From Sulfuricurvum sp. (GTDB taxonomy: Bacteria; Campylobacterota; Campylobacteria; Campylobacterales; Sulfurimonadaceae): DNA of 64,000 nucleotides. The DNA lies in the NCBI RefSeq assembly GCF_023229695.1, contig NZ_JALNYS010000006.1, positions 1-64,000 on the forward strand. The letters run 5' to 3'. Both the position numbers and the translations under genes were made by a program. Positions 26,079 through 34,539 of this stretch are shown piece by piece. Below the pieces are notes generated by a model. It saw nothing but the letters and a program-made list of their open reading frames with translations, ran no database searches and had not been told where the DNA came from. Numbering within the stretch: position 1 is the first letter of the stretch; each line of letters starts with the position of its first letter.

Positions 26079-28688
26079 TTAGACGGCTTTAATGGTTACG
26101 CCGTATTTCTCTTCGGCAACATTACGCGCTTCGAGGTGGTAGTTGCTGATTTCGTTAAAGTTCAAATATTTATAAACATCATCCGCTTTACCGGCCAATT
26201 TCTCAGGTACGATACTCATGTATTCCGCTACGGTCGGGATACGTCCCAGTTTCGCACACACGGATGCAAGCTCAGCACTTCCGAGGTAAACCTGAGTCCC
26301 TTTTCCAAGACGGTTATCGAAGTTACGGGTAGAGGTCGAGAATACGGTCGAACCTTCGCGGCTTGACGCCTGGTTCCCCATACAGAGTGAACATCCCGGA
26401 ACTTCGGTTGTAGCAGCGATATCGTTATAAACATCGTAGTACCCTTCATTGATGAGTTGTTGCTCATCCATACGGGTCGGCGGTACGATCCAGAATTTCT
26501 CAACGGCGATTTTCCCTTCGCCGCGCATTACTTCACCCGCCGCGCGGTAGTGACCAATGTTGGTCATACAGCTTCCGAGGAATACCTCGTCGATTTTCTC
26601 GCCGGCAACTTCGCTCAAAAGTTTAACGTTATCCGGGTCATTCGGACATGCAAGAATCGGCTCAGTTACTTCGTTTAGATCGATTTCGATAACTGCCGCG
26701 TATTCCGCATCCGCATCGGCTTCCATCAATGACGGAGCGGCCAGCCACTCTTTCATTTTATCGGCGCGGCGCTGGAGCGTACGGGCATCTTCGTATCCGT
26801 CAGCTACCATGGCTTCAATCAACGCAACGTTGGATTTTAGGTACTCGATAACCGGCTCTTTGTTCAAATGAACCGTACAAGCCGCCGCTGAACGCTCAGC
26901 CGATGCATCGGAAAGTTCGAATGCCTGTTCCACTTTCATATTTGGAAGACCTTCGATCTCCAATACGCGTCCGTTGAAAATATTTTTCTTCCCTTTTTTC
27001 TCAACCGTCAAGAGCCCTTGTTTGATCGCATAGTACGGGATCGCGTTAACAAGGTCACGAAGAGTGATACCCGGCTGCATTTCACCTTTAAAGCGTACCA
27101 AAACCGATTCCGGCATCTCAAGCGGCATTGCACCGGTAACGGCAGCAAAAGCTACGAGGCCTGAACCGGCAGGGAAGCTCACACCGATCGGGAAACGGGT
27201 ATGGCTGTCACCGCCGGTTCCGACCGTATCGGGGAGAACCATACGGTTTAGCCAGCTGTGGATAACACCATCCGCCGGGCGAAGGGCAACACCGCTGCGG
27301 GTAGAGATAAACGCCGGTAAAGTCGCATGAAGCTTCACATCGGACGGTTTCGGATAGGCTGCTGTGTGACAGAATGACTGCAACACGAAATCCGCCGAGA
27401 ATCCGAGAGCTGAAAGCTCTTTGATCTCATCGCGCGTCATCGGTCCGGTAGTGTCCTGGCTTCCGACCGTGCTGGTAAGGGGCTCGCAATACATTCCCGG
27501 GCGTACACCCTCCATGCCGCATGCTTTACCGACCATTTTCTGTGCAAGGGTATACCCTTTGCCGGTATCAGCCGGCTGGATCGGTTGCGCGAAGATGGTA
27601 GCCGGTTCCATTCCAAGAGCCGCACGTGCTTTAGCCGTCAAACCGCGTCCGATGATCAACGGGATACGTCCGCCGGCACGTACTTCGTCTTCGATCGTGT
27701 TCGGGCGAAGGTTGAAATTTGCGATAACAGAACCATTCTTTGTAATGGTTCCCGCTTTGGTATCAATGTCCAAAACGTCACCGGTTTCCATAGCCGATAC
27801 ATCCGCTTCGATCGGAAGAGCACCGGAATCTTCACAGGTAGCGAAGAAGATTGGAGCGATAATACTACCGATAACAACACCGCCGGTACGTTTGTTCGGA
27901 ATACCCGGGATATCGTCACCCATGTGCCACTGAACGGAGTTCGCCGCCGATTTACGGCTTGACCCGGTTCCGACAACGTCACCGACGTAAGCGATTTGCA
28001 TCCCTTTTTCTTTCAGCTCAGCGATTTTCGCAATACCTTCAGGCATTTTTGCAGAAAGCATGGTTGTTGCGTGAAGAGGGATGTCGGAGCGGGTAAATGC
28101 CGCGCTCGCCGGAGAGAGGTCATCCGTATTGGTTTCACCCGGGAATTTGAAGACGACGACACTGAATTTTTCAGCCAGTGTTTTTTTACTGGTGAACCAC
28201 TCTGCATCTGCCCATGACTGAAGAACTTCTTTCGCAAAAGCATTGGTTTCTGAAAGTTCGACAACGTCGTTAAACGCATCGTAAACAAGCAATGTATGTT
28301 TCAATTCATGCGCTGCTTCGCCGGCCAGTCCATCGATGGCAAGTGCATCGATCAAAGGTTTGACGTTGTATCCGCCGACCATTTTTCCGAGGATTTTAAT
28401 CGCCGCTTTCTTATGGTCATCACTATTGATATCACTCGAGTCAGCCAAAAATGCTTGTTCATGACCTTGGACGATTTGGTGCAAAAATGCCGCTTTAACG
28501 TGTGCTGCATCATCAACACCCGGATTGACACGCTCAGCCAGCATCTCAATGAGTTCGCTATTTTTACTTTTTTCTGCTTTGATAAGTTCTACCAACTCGG
28601 TAACTTGCTCTTTTGTCAACGGAAACGGCGGGATCCCTTGTGCCGCGCGCTCTGCTACGTGTGCTTTGTATTCGTCCATAAAAGCCAT
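26079..28688 (-). CDS. acnB: aconitate hydratase B (bifunctional aconitase/2-methylisocitrate dehydratase type)
   Basis: 869 residues from the ATG at 28688, chosen because AGGAG lies 5 nt upstream; the TTG at 28706 would include that site. The N-terminal HEAT-like domain is followed by the swivel domain (about 160-370) and the catalytic core. Iron-sulfur ligands are visible in FLGSCMTNIGHYRAAGE and GCSLCMGNQASSREG near the C-terminus, and GGDSHTRFPIG is a core motif. It interconverts citrate and isocitrate in the (reductive) TCA cycle of these bacteria. It is transcribed alone. Confidence 0.97.
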   Translation of the reverse strand: MAFMDEYKAHVAERAAQGIPPFPLTKEQVTELVELIKAEKSKNSELIEMLAERVNPGVDDAAHVKAAFLHQIVQGHEQAFLADSSDINSDDHKKAAIKILGKMVGGYNVKPLIDALAIDGLAGEAAHELKHTLLVYDAFNDVVELSETNAFAKEVLQSWADAEWFTSKKTLAEKFSVVVFKFPGETNTDDLSPASAAFTRSDIPLHATTMLSAKMPEGIAKIAELKEKGMQIAYVGDVVGTGSSRKSAANSVQWHMGDDIPGIPNKRTGGVVIGSIIAPIFFATCEDSGALPIEADVSAMETGDVLDIDTKAGTITKNGSVIANFNLRPNTIEDEVRAGGRIPLIIGRGLTAKARAALGMEPATIFAQPIQPADTGKGYTLAQKMVGKACGMEGVRPGMYCEPLTSTVGSQDTTGPMTRDEIKELSALGFSADFVLQSFCHTAAYPKPSDVKLHATLPAFISTRSGVALRPADGVIHSWLNRMVLPDTVGTGGDSHTRFPIGVSFPAGSGLVAFAAVTGAMPLEMPESVLVRFKGEMQPGITLRDLVNAIPYYAIKQGLLTVEKKGKKNIFNGRVLEIEGLPNMKVEQAFELSDASAERSAAACTVHLNKEPVIEYLKSNVALIEAMVADGYEDARTLQRRADKMKEWLAAPSLMEADADAEYAAVIEIDLNEVTEPILACPNDPDNVKLLSEVAGEKIDEVFLGSCMTNIGHYRAAGEVMRGEGKIAVEKFWIVPPTRMDEQQLINEGYYDVYNDIAATTEVPGCSLCMGNQASSREGSTVFSTSTRNFDNRLGKGTQVYLGSAELASVCAKLGRIPTVAEYMSIVPEKLAGKADDVYKYLNFNEISNYHLEARNVAEEKYGVTIKAV

Positions 28689-28717
28689 GGTGACTCCTGT
28701 ACTCAAGATTTTTGGTG

Positions 28718-28723
28718 ATTATA
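28718..28723 (-). promoter_or_regulatory. -10 box of the acnB promoter
   Basis: A perfect TATAAT lies 30 bp upstream of the acnB start, preceded by an AT-rich stretch without a good -35 box, as is common for sigma-70 promoters in Campylobacterota. Confidence 0.55.
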
Positions 28724-28923
28724 TCAGAAGAAAAAAACGGTTTATTTTTCATGTTACCAAACTACACATATTTTACTTCTATTTATTTTAGTATGTGAAT
28801 TTTTGTAACAAAAATATTTTTTTACTTACGACCATAATCCTTGATTAACAGCGTAAAAATACAAGAATAGAACTGACCGTATTACGCACCTTGTCTAAAC
28901 AAGTGCGAAAAGGTTAGTAATCT

Positions 28924-28944
28924 CCCGCATCCGGAAGATGCGGG
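28924..28944. other. perfect GC-rich stem-loop between ftsK and acnB
   Basis: CCCGCATC, loop CGGAA, GATGCGGG: an 8-bp perfect stem with no U tract on either side. It may belong to a structured leader of acnB or to a small RNA. The rest of the 397-bp gap (28689-29085) has no ORF I can support. Confidence 0.5.
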
Positions 28945-28977
28945 TAGCTTTAGGGGGTTGTATGGGTGAAAAGCGTC

Positions 28978-29003
28978 AAAAAAGCCAACTGCTTGGCTTT
29001 TTT
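28978..29003. terminator. bidirectional intrinsic terminator downstream of ftsK
   Basis: A run of A, AGCCAA, loop CTGC, TTGGCT and a run of T: a stem with A and T tracts on both sides, 83 bp beyond the ftsK stop. It can terminate on both strands. Confidence 0.85.
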
Positions 29004-29085
29004 AGCTTAGGAGCCGATGCACGAAGTGCCGGCTGGGCCGTCCCTGCCACTTTACGGGCGATGAGCGGAAAATGCGTAACATCAG

Positions 29086-31350
29086 TTAAAAAGAAGAGTT
29101 GATAATAATATCCCGATTTCCTTTTGCATTGGGAGGAGAAAGAATCCCCTCGTTTTCCAGTTGCTCAATCAAACGTGCAGAACGGTTATAACCGATTTGA
29201 AGCCGGCGCTGAAGATAGCTAATAGAGGTCTTTTGTTCCGAAATAATAATATTTTTTGCCTCTTCATACAGTTCATCAAGAGGTTCGTTATTCCCCCCCT
29301 CCCCTCCGCTTTTGTTCAGCTCATCTTTATCGCGTAAAAAGAGTTGGTCGTATTCCGGTTCACGTTGCGCTTTTAGGAAATCGACCACTTTCTCGATTTC
29401 CCCCTCTGTACTCCAAGGGGCATGCAATCGGACAAGTCCGCTCATCCCGGGAGGGGTAAAGAGCATGTCCCCGCGTCCCAACAACGATTCAGCGCCCATA
29501 CCGTCGAGGATAATTTTACTGTCAATCTTCTGCCCCACTTTATAACTGATGCGGGAAGGGAGATTGGCCTTGATCAGCCCGGTCACGACATCAACACTGG
29601 GACGCTGGGTTGCGACGATCAGGTGAATACCGCTGGCACGCGCCATTTGGGCAAGACGTGCAATCGAATATTCGACATCTTTTCCGCTGGTCATCATTAA
29701 ATCGGCAAGCTCGTCGATAATAACGACAATATAAGGGAGTGGTGTCTCCCCCTCTTTTTTCGCTTTTTCATTGAAGTTTTCGATATTTTTCGTACGCGTT
29801 TCACTCATCAGCTGATAACGCCGTTCCATCTCTCCAACCATATTGTTCAGCGCCGAGATCGCCTCTTTCGCCTTTGTAATCACAGGGGTGAGGAGATGGG
29901 GAATATCGTTATAGATTGAAAATTCCAGCATCTTCGGATCGATCATCAACAATTTGAGCTGATCGGGAGAATTTTTATACAGAAGACTAAGAATCATCGC
30001 GTTGATCCCGACGCTCTTACCGCTTCCCGTAGTTCCGGCGATCAGGAGATGGGGGAGTTTTTTGAGATCGGTGATAAACGGCTTTCCGACAATATCTTTA
30101 CCCAGAATCAGGGTGAGAGGTGAGGATGCCTCTTTAAAAAGCTGGCTCTCCAGCATTTCGCGAAAATAGATCGTCTCAACCGTTTTATTCGGAATCTCGA
30201 TCCCCACGACGTCTTTGCCCGGAATCGGTGCTTGGATACGGATCGTTTGAGCACGCAACGCCATTGCCAGATCATCCTGCAATCCCAAAATTTTAGAGAC
30301 TTTGATATTGGCAGCCGGTTTGAATTCAAACGTTGAAACAACCGGTCCCGCATAGGTTCGCACAACGTCACCGTCAATATTGAAATGAGAAAGTTTTTCG
30401 ATGAGATCGCGTATTTTGTCATCCAGTTCGGCTTCATCCACGGTATTTTGCTTTTTGGGTCCGCTTTGAAAAAATTCAACCGACGGGAGTTTAAAGTTTT
30501 TCGGTTTTTCACGTACCCCGCGATCAATCTGATCCAACAGGATTTTATTCTCTTCCAACTCATCCACCACAAGCGTCTGTTGCTTCGATTCTTTCACTTT
30601 TTTTGCCAGAGTCAAAATCGTAGATTCTTTGGGTTCAGGAGTTACGGCGGGCTCTTTTGTTTCCGGATCGGTTTCATCCGTGATCGAAACAACAACTTCC
30701 GGCGTATACACACTCGGTTCGCTCTGGGTTTGCACCGGATATACCGTTTCGAAAGGGAGTTCAACCGAAGCGCTTCGGAAAACAGCTTTTTCCTCCCTTA
30801 CCTCCTCTTCGAAACCCTTTTTTACTTCTGGAGCATACGATTTGGCAGGTACCGCAGCTTTCTGAACTGGAGCGGATTTGGAGGATAGCAGCGGCTTTTC
30901 CATATAGTTTTTGATCGGACGGACCAATTCGGAAAGGGTCTGTTCCAGCACCAGCACAATCGATACACTGACAAGCATCAGCCAGAATATCCACAATCCG
31001 AACGTCCCGATGTAAATCGCCATAAAATCGGCGATACTCCCCCCCAAGGCGCCGCGATAAGGACCATCGACCACCATGGCCTGAAAAAAGAGAAGCGCAA
31101 AAAACAACAAAGAAAAGACCCCTCCCATCTCAAGCCGTTTATGCAAATTTCCATCAAATTTGTACCAGTAGAACAGCGGAACCGTCAGTAATAAAAGATA
31201 GGTATAGGCTACATAGCCGAAGAGATAGAGATTACCGGAGGCAAAAGAGGCACCGTATGCACCGATGATAGATGCGTCCCCGATAATCGTTGCCAGTCCA
31301 AGATAAAATAAAACGCCGAAACCGACAATAAACAGAGTATCGCGTAAAAT
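29086..31350 (-). CDS. ftsK: DNA translocase FtsK/SpoIIIE, apparent ATT start
   Basis: 754 residues when read from ATT at 31350, which has AAGGA 7 nt upstream. The first in-frame standard-type start (TTG at 31146) would remove two of the N-terminal membrane segments (LFIVGFGVLFYLGLATII; YLFGYVAYTYLLLLTVPLFY). A stop lies just before the ribosome site, so no longer form exists. The motor domain has Walker A AGTTGSGKSVGIN, then LLMIDPKMLEFS and VVIIDELADLMM. The C-terminal 60 residues are the winged-helix gamma domain (SYLQRRLQIGYNRSARLIEQ). It pumps chromosome termini through the closing septum. Confidence 0.93.
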   Translation of the reverse strand: MLRDTLFIVGFGVLFYLGLATIIGDASIIGAYGASFASGNLYLFGYVAYTYLLLLTVPLFYWYKFDGNLHKRLEMGGVFSLLFFALLFFQAMVVDGPYRGALGGSIADFMAIYIGTFGLWIFWLMLVSVSIVLVLEQTLSELVRPIKNYMEKPLLSSKSAPVQKAAVPAKSYAPEVKKGFEEEVREEKAVFRSASVELPFETVYPVQTQSEPSVYTPEVVVSITDETDPETKEPAVTPEPKESTILTLAKKVKESKQQTLVVDELEENKILLDQIDRGVREKPKNFKLPSVEFFQSGPKKQNTVDEAELDDKIRDLIEKLSHFNIDGDVVRTYAGPVVSTFEFKPAANIKVSKILGLQDDLAMALRAQTIRIQAPIPGKDVVGIEIPNKTVETIYFREMLESQLFKEASSPLTLILGKDIVGKPFITDLKKLPHLLIAGTTGSGKSVGINAMILSLLYKNSPDQLKLLMIDPKMLEFSIYNDIPHLLTPVITKAKEAISALNNMVGEMERRYQLMSETRTKNIENFNEKAKKEGETPLPYIVVIIDELADLMMTSGKDVEYSIARLAQMARASGIHLIVATQRPSVDVVTGLIKANLPSRISYKVGQKIDSKIILDGMGAESLLGRGDMLFTPPGMSGLVRLHAPWSTEGEIEKVVDFLKAQREPEYDQLFLRDKDELNKSGGEGGNNEPLDELYEEAKNIIISEQKTSISYLQRRLQIGYNRSARLIEQLENEGILSPPNAKGNRDIIINSSF

Positions 31351-31394
31351 GGGAAATCCTTGAAAATAGGGTTAAAAATAGTAAGGATTATAGC

Positions 31395-31419
31395 AAAAAA
31401 GGGGAGAAAGCCCCCTTTT
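31395..31419 (-). terminator. intrinsic terminator of flgL
   Basis: On the minus strand AAAAGGGG, a 7-nt loop, CCCC and a T tract follow the flgL stop by about 12 bp, between flgL and ftsK. Confidence 0.7.
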
Positions 31420-31430
31420 ATGTCAGGAGT

Positions 31431-33539
31431 TTACAGGTAATTTACGAGGGAAAGTTTCGAAACTTTGGAAATATTGGATAATAGTGCCTGATAATTAAGA
31501 CTCAACTGCTGCATCCGCAACGTTGCCTCGGCAATATCGGTATCGATGACATCCGAACGAAGCATTTTGGTATTGACGATCAGTAATTCGGATCGCTGTG
31601 TAGTAGCCTGCATCACTTTGGAATACGACCCCGCCTCCGTTTGCATCCGAACGGTGTGATCGCTCAAATCATCAACCATTTGTATGGCATTATTGATCCC
31701 GACATTACGCGGATCTTTGCTATCGGATCCGTCAGCGTACGTTTTCCCCTCTTCCACAGAACGGATTACCTCTTCAATTTTGGCAAAAAAATCGGTTTTC
31801 GGATCACGGATACTCAGGGCATTATTGGCATTAAAGGTTAGTGCACTTCCACCCGTAGCCGTGTAATCCGCCGATGACGCATCATAAAGAGAGAGCGACG
31901 CTTTGGTCACCGCAGCACTTTTATCTTCAAAGAGCACTTTTCCCGCATGATCCAGCGATGTATTAGCCAACACTTTCGATGCACTAATCGCCGTATCGTA
32001 ATCGGTAGCGGTTCCCCCCGTCGGTATACTGTTGGTCTGAGCCATATTGACCACGTCCATCAATTGCTGATAGGTCATCTTATCGGCATTCACAGCGGTA
32101 CGGGGCGTACCGGTATTGTAAATCGAAAAATTAGTAACACCCCCATCGAGCGAAAAGGTCGAACCGGCGGATGAGAGGTCGATTTGTACTTTGATCGGAG
32201 ATCCCGTGATACTATTGCCCTCCATAATAAATTGTTTTCCGTTTAAAGAGGCTGCACCGGATACATCAAGAAGTTTCGTAGAAGGGGTTGCATACCCATT
32301 GGTACCCTTATCAATCTGCGAAACATTCGAAAGAAGCTTGGAACCTTGTTGCGCAAAGTTGGTGCGGTCATAATTGATCCCTTCAATCGTATTGGTAACG
32401 GCGGACGGGGTCAATCCGCTTTTGGTAAACTCTTTAATGTACAAAAGTTTCGAGGTTGCCGTCGCCCCTACGCCATCTTGAAAATTCGTGGTGGCATTCG
32501 CGGATTGGAGATTATCGATACTCCCCGCCGTAGCTCCGTACATCGGATCAGAGACATTGGCCGCATCTCCGCCGGTCGTATCAAAATCAACCGCACCGAC
32601 CATGTGAAAATCCAGTTTGCTGGATCCGCTTTGCTTATCACTGATTTCGATTTGGCCGTTTCCGTTGAGCGTTACCTTGACTTGATCGGGACCGTACGCG
32701 TTTGAAATGTTTTGCAGCAGATCATTGAGGGTTGCCGTTGTATTCAGGTCAATCTGTTTTTTAAAAGATGTGCCGTCCGATTTTGTCCCCTGAACGTAAA
32801 AATGGGCCTGCCGCGAATCGTTCGTTGCGTTGACGTCGGTATCTCCCATCAGATCACGTATCGTACTTGACCCGGAGATGTAGGTAGGAGTCCCCGAATC
32901 GCGTGTCAAATTCGGATCTTGCATAATATCGGGGAATTGTTCGGTTAAACTCAACTGCTGCACATTGGTTGTAATGGTACGGTTGATTTTGCTATTTTCA
33001 CCCAAAAAAAGCTGCGCACCGGAAATATTGTATTTTTGTTTAACTCCGGAACCTAAAAATGCCTCCATATTTTGGTCGTTACCTTGATAAATACCCTGGG
33101 CATCGATCGGTTTTTGCGTCGTTGCACTTCCCGAAAACAGGAATTCACCGCCGATGGAAGTATTGGAGAGCTCCATTAAATGGTTTTTTAAACCGCGCAT
33201 CTCTTTTGCAATCGCATATCTGCTGGTATCCGATTGCGAGCCGTTGGCGGCATTCAGCAGTTTGACCTTCAGTGAATCGAGTGTCGTAACCATATCCCCG
33301 ATCGTGCTATCGCTTTGGGACGTAAATTTATAAGCGCTTTGAACACTGCTTTTAACCTGAGTAAGTGTCGTGATCTCATTGTCTAATCGGAGCGTATCAA
33401 TAAAGACACTTGGATCTTCATGCGCGTATTGGATTTTTTGACCCGATGAAATCTGTTTATTGACATCAAAAAGCTGCTGATTGAGTTTATTGTTCTCACC
33501 ATAAATATTATTGTAGTATGAACCGGATGTTACTCTCAC
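31431..33539 (-). CDS. flgL: flagellar hook-associated protein FlgL (HAP3)
   Basis: 702 residues from a GTG at 33539 with AAGGA 6 nt upstream. The N-terminal helices (SGSYYNNIYGENNKLNQQLF, then VNKQISSGQKI) and the C-terminal TDIAEATLRMQQLSLNYQAL are the conserved flagellin-like D0/D1 coiled ends of FlgL. The middle, about 400 residues, is a variable surface-exposed domain, so the protein is longer than the enteric FlgL (about 320) but usual for this phylum. It joins hook and filament. A sigma-54 type promoter precedes it. Confidence 0.93.
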   Translation of the reverse strand: MRVTSGSYYNNIYGENNKLNQQLFDVNKQISSGQKIQYAHEDPSVFIDTLRLDNEITTLTQVKSSVQSAYKFTSQSDSTIGDMVTTLDSLKVKLLNAANGSQSDTSRYAIAKEMRGLKNHLMELSNTSIGGEFLFSGSATTQKPIDAQGIYQGNDQNMEAFLGSGVKQKYNISGAQLFLGENSKINRTITTNVQQLSLTEQFPDIMQDPNLTRDSGTPTYISGSSTIRDLMGDTDVNATNDSRQAHFYVQGTKSDGTSFKKQIDLNTTATLNDLLQNISNAYGPDQVKVTLNGNGQIEISDKQSGSSKLDFHMVGAVDFDTTGGDAANVSDPMYGATAGSIDNLQSANATTNFQDGVGATATSKLLYIKEFTKSGLTPSAVTNTIEGINYDRTNFAQQGSKLLSNVSQIDKGTNGYATPSTKLLDVSGAASLNGKQFIMEGNSITGSPIKVQIDLSSAGSTFSLDGGVTNFSIYNTGTPRTAVNADKMTYQQLMDVVNMAQTNSIPTGGTATDYDTAISASKVLANTSLDHAGKVLFEDKSAAVTKASLSLYDASSADYTATGGSALTFNANNALSIRDPKTDFFAKIEEVIRSVEEGKTYADGSDSKDPRNVGINNAIQMVDDLSDHTVRMQTEAGSYSKVMQATTQRSELLIVNTKMLRSDVIDTDIAEATLRMQQLSLNYQALLSNISKVSKLSLVNYL

Positions 33540-33569
33540 GTCAAATCCTTTTGTGTAAGTTATTAAACT

Positions 33570-33587
33570 AAAGCAATTAAAGTTCCA
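33570..33587 (-). promoter_or_regulatory. sigma-54 (RpoN) promoter of flgL
   Basis: On the minus strand TGGAACTTTAATTGCTTT has the GG and GC dinucleotides 12 bp apart as required for -24/-12 elements. It ends about 30 bp upstream of the flgL start. Middle and late flagellar genes in this phylum are known to be RpoN-dependent. Confidence 0.75.
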
Positions 33588-33677
33588 TTTCTAATATCGG
33601 CGATCTGCTTCGATAGATGAATTATTTCACTTTTACATAATTTTAAGGAAAATACCATTATAATTCCACCACTTCAA

Positions 33678-33761
33678 GCCAGTGTGGTGAAATGGTAGAC
33701 ACGCCGGATTCAAAATCCGGTGGCGCAAGTCGTGGCGGTTCGAGTCCGCCCACTGGTACCA
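33678..33761 (+). tRNA. tRNA-Leu (anticodon CAA)
   Basis: The acceptor GCCAGTG pairs with CACTGGT (one G-U), followed by A and an encoded CCA. The anticodon stem CCGGA/TCCGG has loop TTCAAAA, anticodon CAA. A long variable arm of the leucine class and the T arm GGCGG TTCGAGT CCGCC are present. It is on the opposite strand to the flagellar gene and directly precedes the prophage boundary region. Confidence 0.95.
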
Positions 33762-33950
33762 CCCCTTTTATTCAAGAAATCCCCTAAAATACGAACTTAA
33801 AGCTTCTTCTACTAAAGAGAAATTCTTCTTGTTACACCTATGTTACACCATATCTATTTGTTTGTTCGAAAATTGAGAGTAATACAGTTACTTGTGTAGT
33901 CTAGATACTAAAAGAATTTTAAAATGCTTACCACTAATTATTTTATATAC
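33762..33950. other. non-coding stretch between tRNA-Leu and the prophage end
   Basis: AT-rich DNA with no ORF I can support on either strand. It contains two close copies of TGTTACACC (about 33832-33851). No integrase gene or remnant is recognisable. Confidence 0.5.
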
Positions 33951-34060
33951 TGATGTAAAAACCCAAAAAATACGCGAAAATTTCCCAAAAAATACGTGAA
34001 TTACGTGATAAAGTTAAACACTTTTTCCAAAAAATACGCGAATTTGTTTAACTTTATACC
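33951..34060. other. late-gene end of the transposable prophage with putative transposase-binding sites
   Basis: Three direct copies of (C)CCAAAAAATACGYGAA occur at 33962-33978, 33984-34000 and 34027-34042; the first two are spaced 22 bp, two helical turns. A TG at 33951 or 33954 lies 8-11 bp outside the first copy, as expected for a Mu-type 5'-TG end. The third copy sits in the loop of a 13-bp perfect inverted repeat (34008-34020 and 34045-34057, AAAGTTAAACA core). The exact end cannot be fixed without the other terminus, which is outside the window. Confidence 0.65.
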
Positions 34061-34061
34061 C

Positions 34062-34129
34062 TCAATAGTTTGATATAAACACCTCAAAGTACCATCTTCT
34101 TACTTCCTACTCATAGAGGGGTATAAATG
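34062..34129 (-). pseudogene. decayed copy of a dam methylase 3' end
   Basis: On the minus strand it reads IYTPL, stop, VGSKKMVL, stop, then after one extra base VFISNY and a stop. This lines up with NYTLRGAGSKKTVREVFITN Y at the end of the dam gene at 34553. DNA identity over about 70 bp is roughly 70 percent by eye. Confidence 0.7.
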
Positions 34130-34132
34130 GTG

Positions 34133-34138
34133 TATAAT
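34133..34138 (+). promoter_or_regulatory. -10 box of the moron-like gene
   Basis: TATAAT 32 bp upstream of the ATG at 34171, on the strand opposite to all flanking phage genes. No convincing -35 box is present. Confidence 0.6.
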
Positions 34139-34170
34139 ATGAGAACTTTAACACAAAAATAGGATATAAA

Positions 34171-34539
34171 ATGACCCTCTTAGCCTTTAAACCTGAGTGC
34201 GACTGCGTCATGATTCAATATAGAAATGGACAAAATTTTAAAGAGTTTCGTCTACATGTACATGAAGTCATCGATAGAGATAACAAAGATGAGTTCGGCA
34301 GACATCTATTTGAAATACTCACACTTCTCGGTGTAGATGAATCAAATATCAGCTTAGTAGGACAAATAATCGGAGAGTTAACAAAATGGCCAAATCAAAT
34401 TTGGTACTCAGGAAAAGCCGGAAAAATCCTAACCGAACTATCCAACCGCTTCCCTGCTGAAGATGCCCATACCGATGAGGCTATGATGGCACGTCTTGGT
34501 ATTCATGGCATACGTCATGATTCGCTAAATACTATATAG
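34171..34539 (+). CDS. moron-like phage gene of unknown function
   Basis: 122 residues, soluble, no signal or membrane segment; the sequence includes a GKAGKILTELSNRFP stretch. AGGATATAAA precedes the ATG. It reads against the late operon, has its own TATAAT box, and lies between a decayed and a current copy of the dam 3' end. This is the arrangement of a moron, a gene expressed from the prophage independently of lytic genes. It ends within the C-terminal region of the dam reading frame. Family not recognised. Confidence 0.65.
   Translation: MTLLAFKPECDCVMIQYRNGQNFKEFRLHVHEVIDRDNKDEFGRHLFEILTLLGVDESNISLVGQIIGELTKWPNQIWYSGKAGKILTELSNRFPAEDAHTDEAMMARLGIHGIRHDSLNTI

Noticed and set aside
27421..27933. 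170-codon open frame opposite acnB
   Set aside because: acnB is unambiguous along its full length; the frame is a shadow.
33830..33852. Repeated TGTTACACC near the tRNA as a possible attachment site
   Set aside because: There is no integrase gene, the prophage is of the transposase type, and the tRNA 3' end is not repeated at the phage side within the window.
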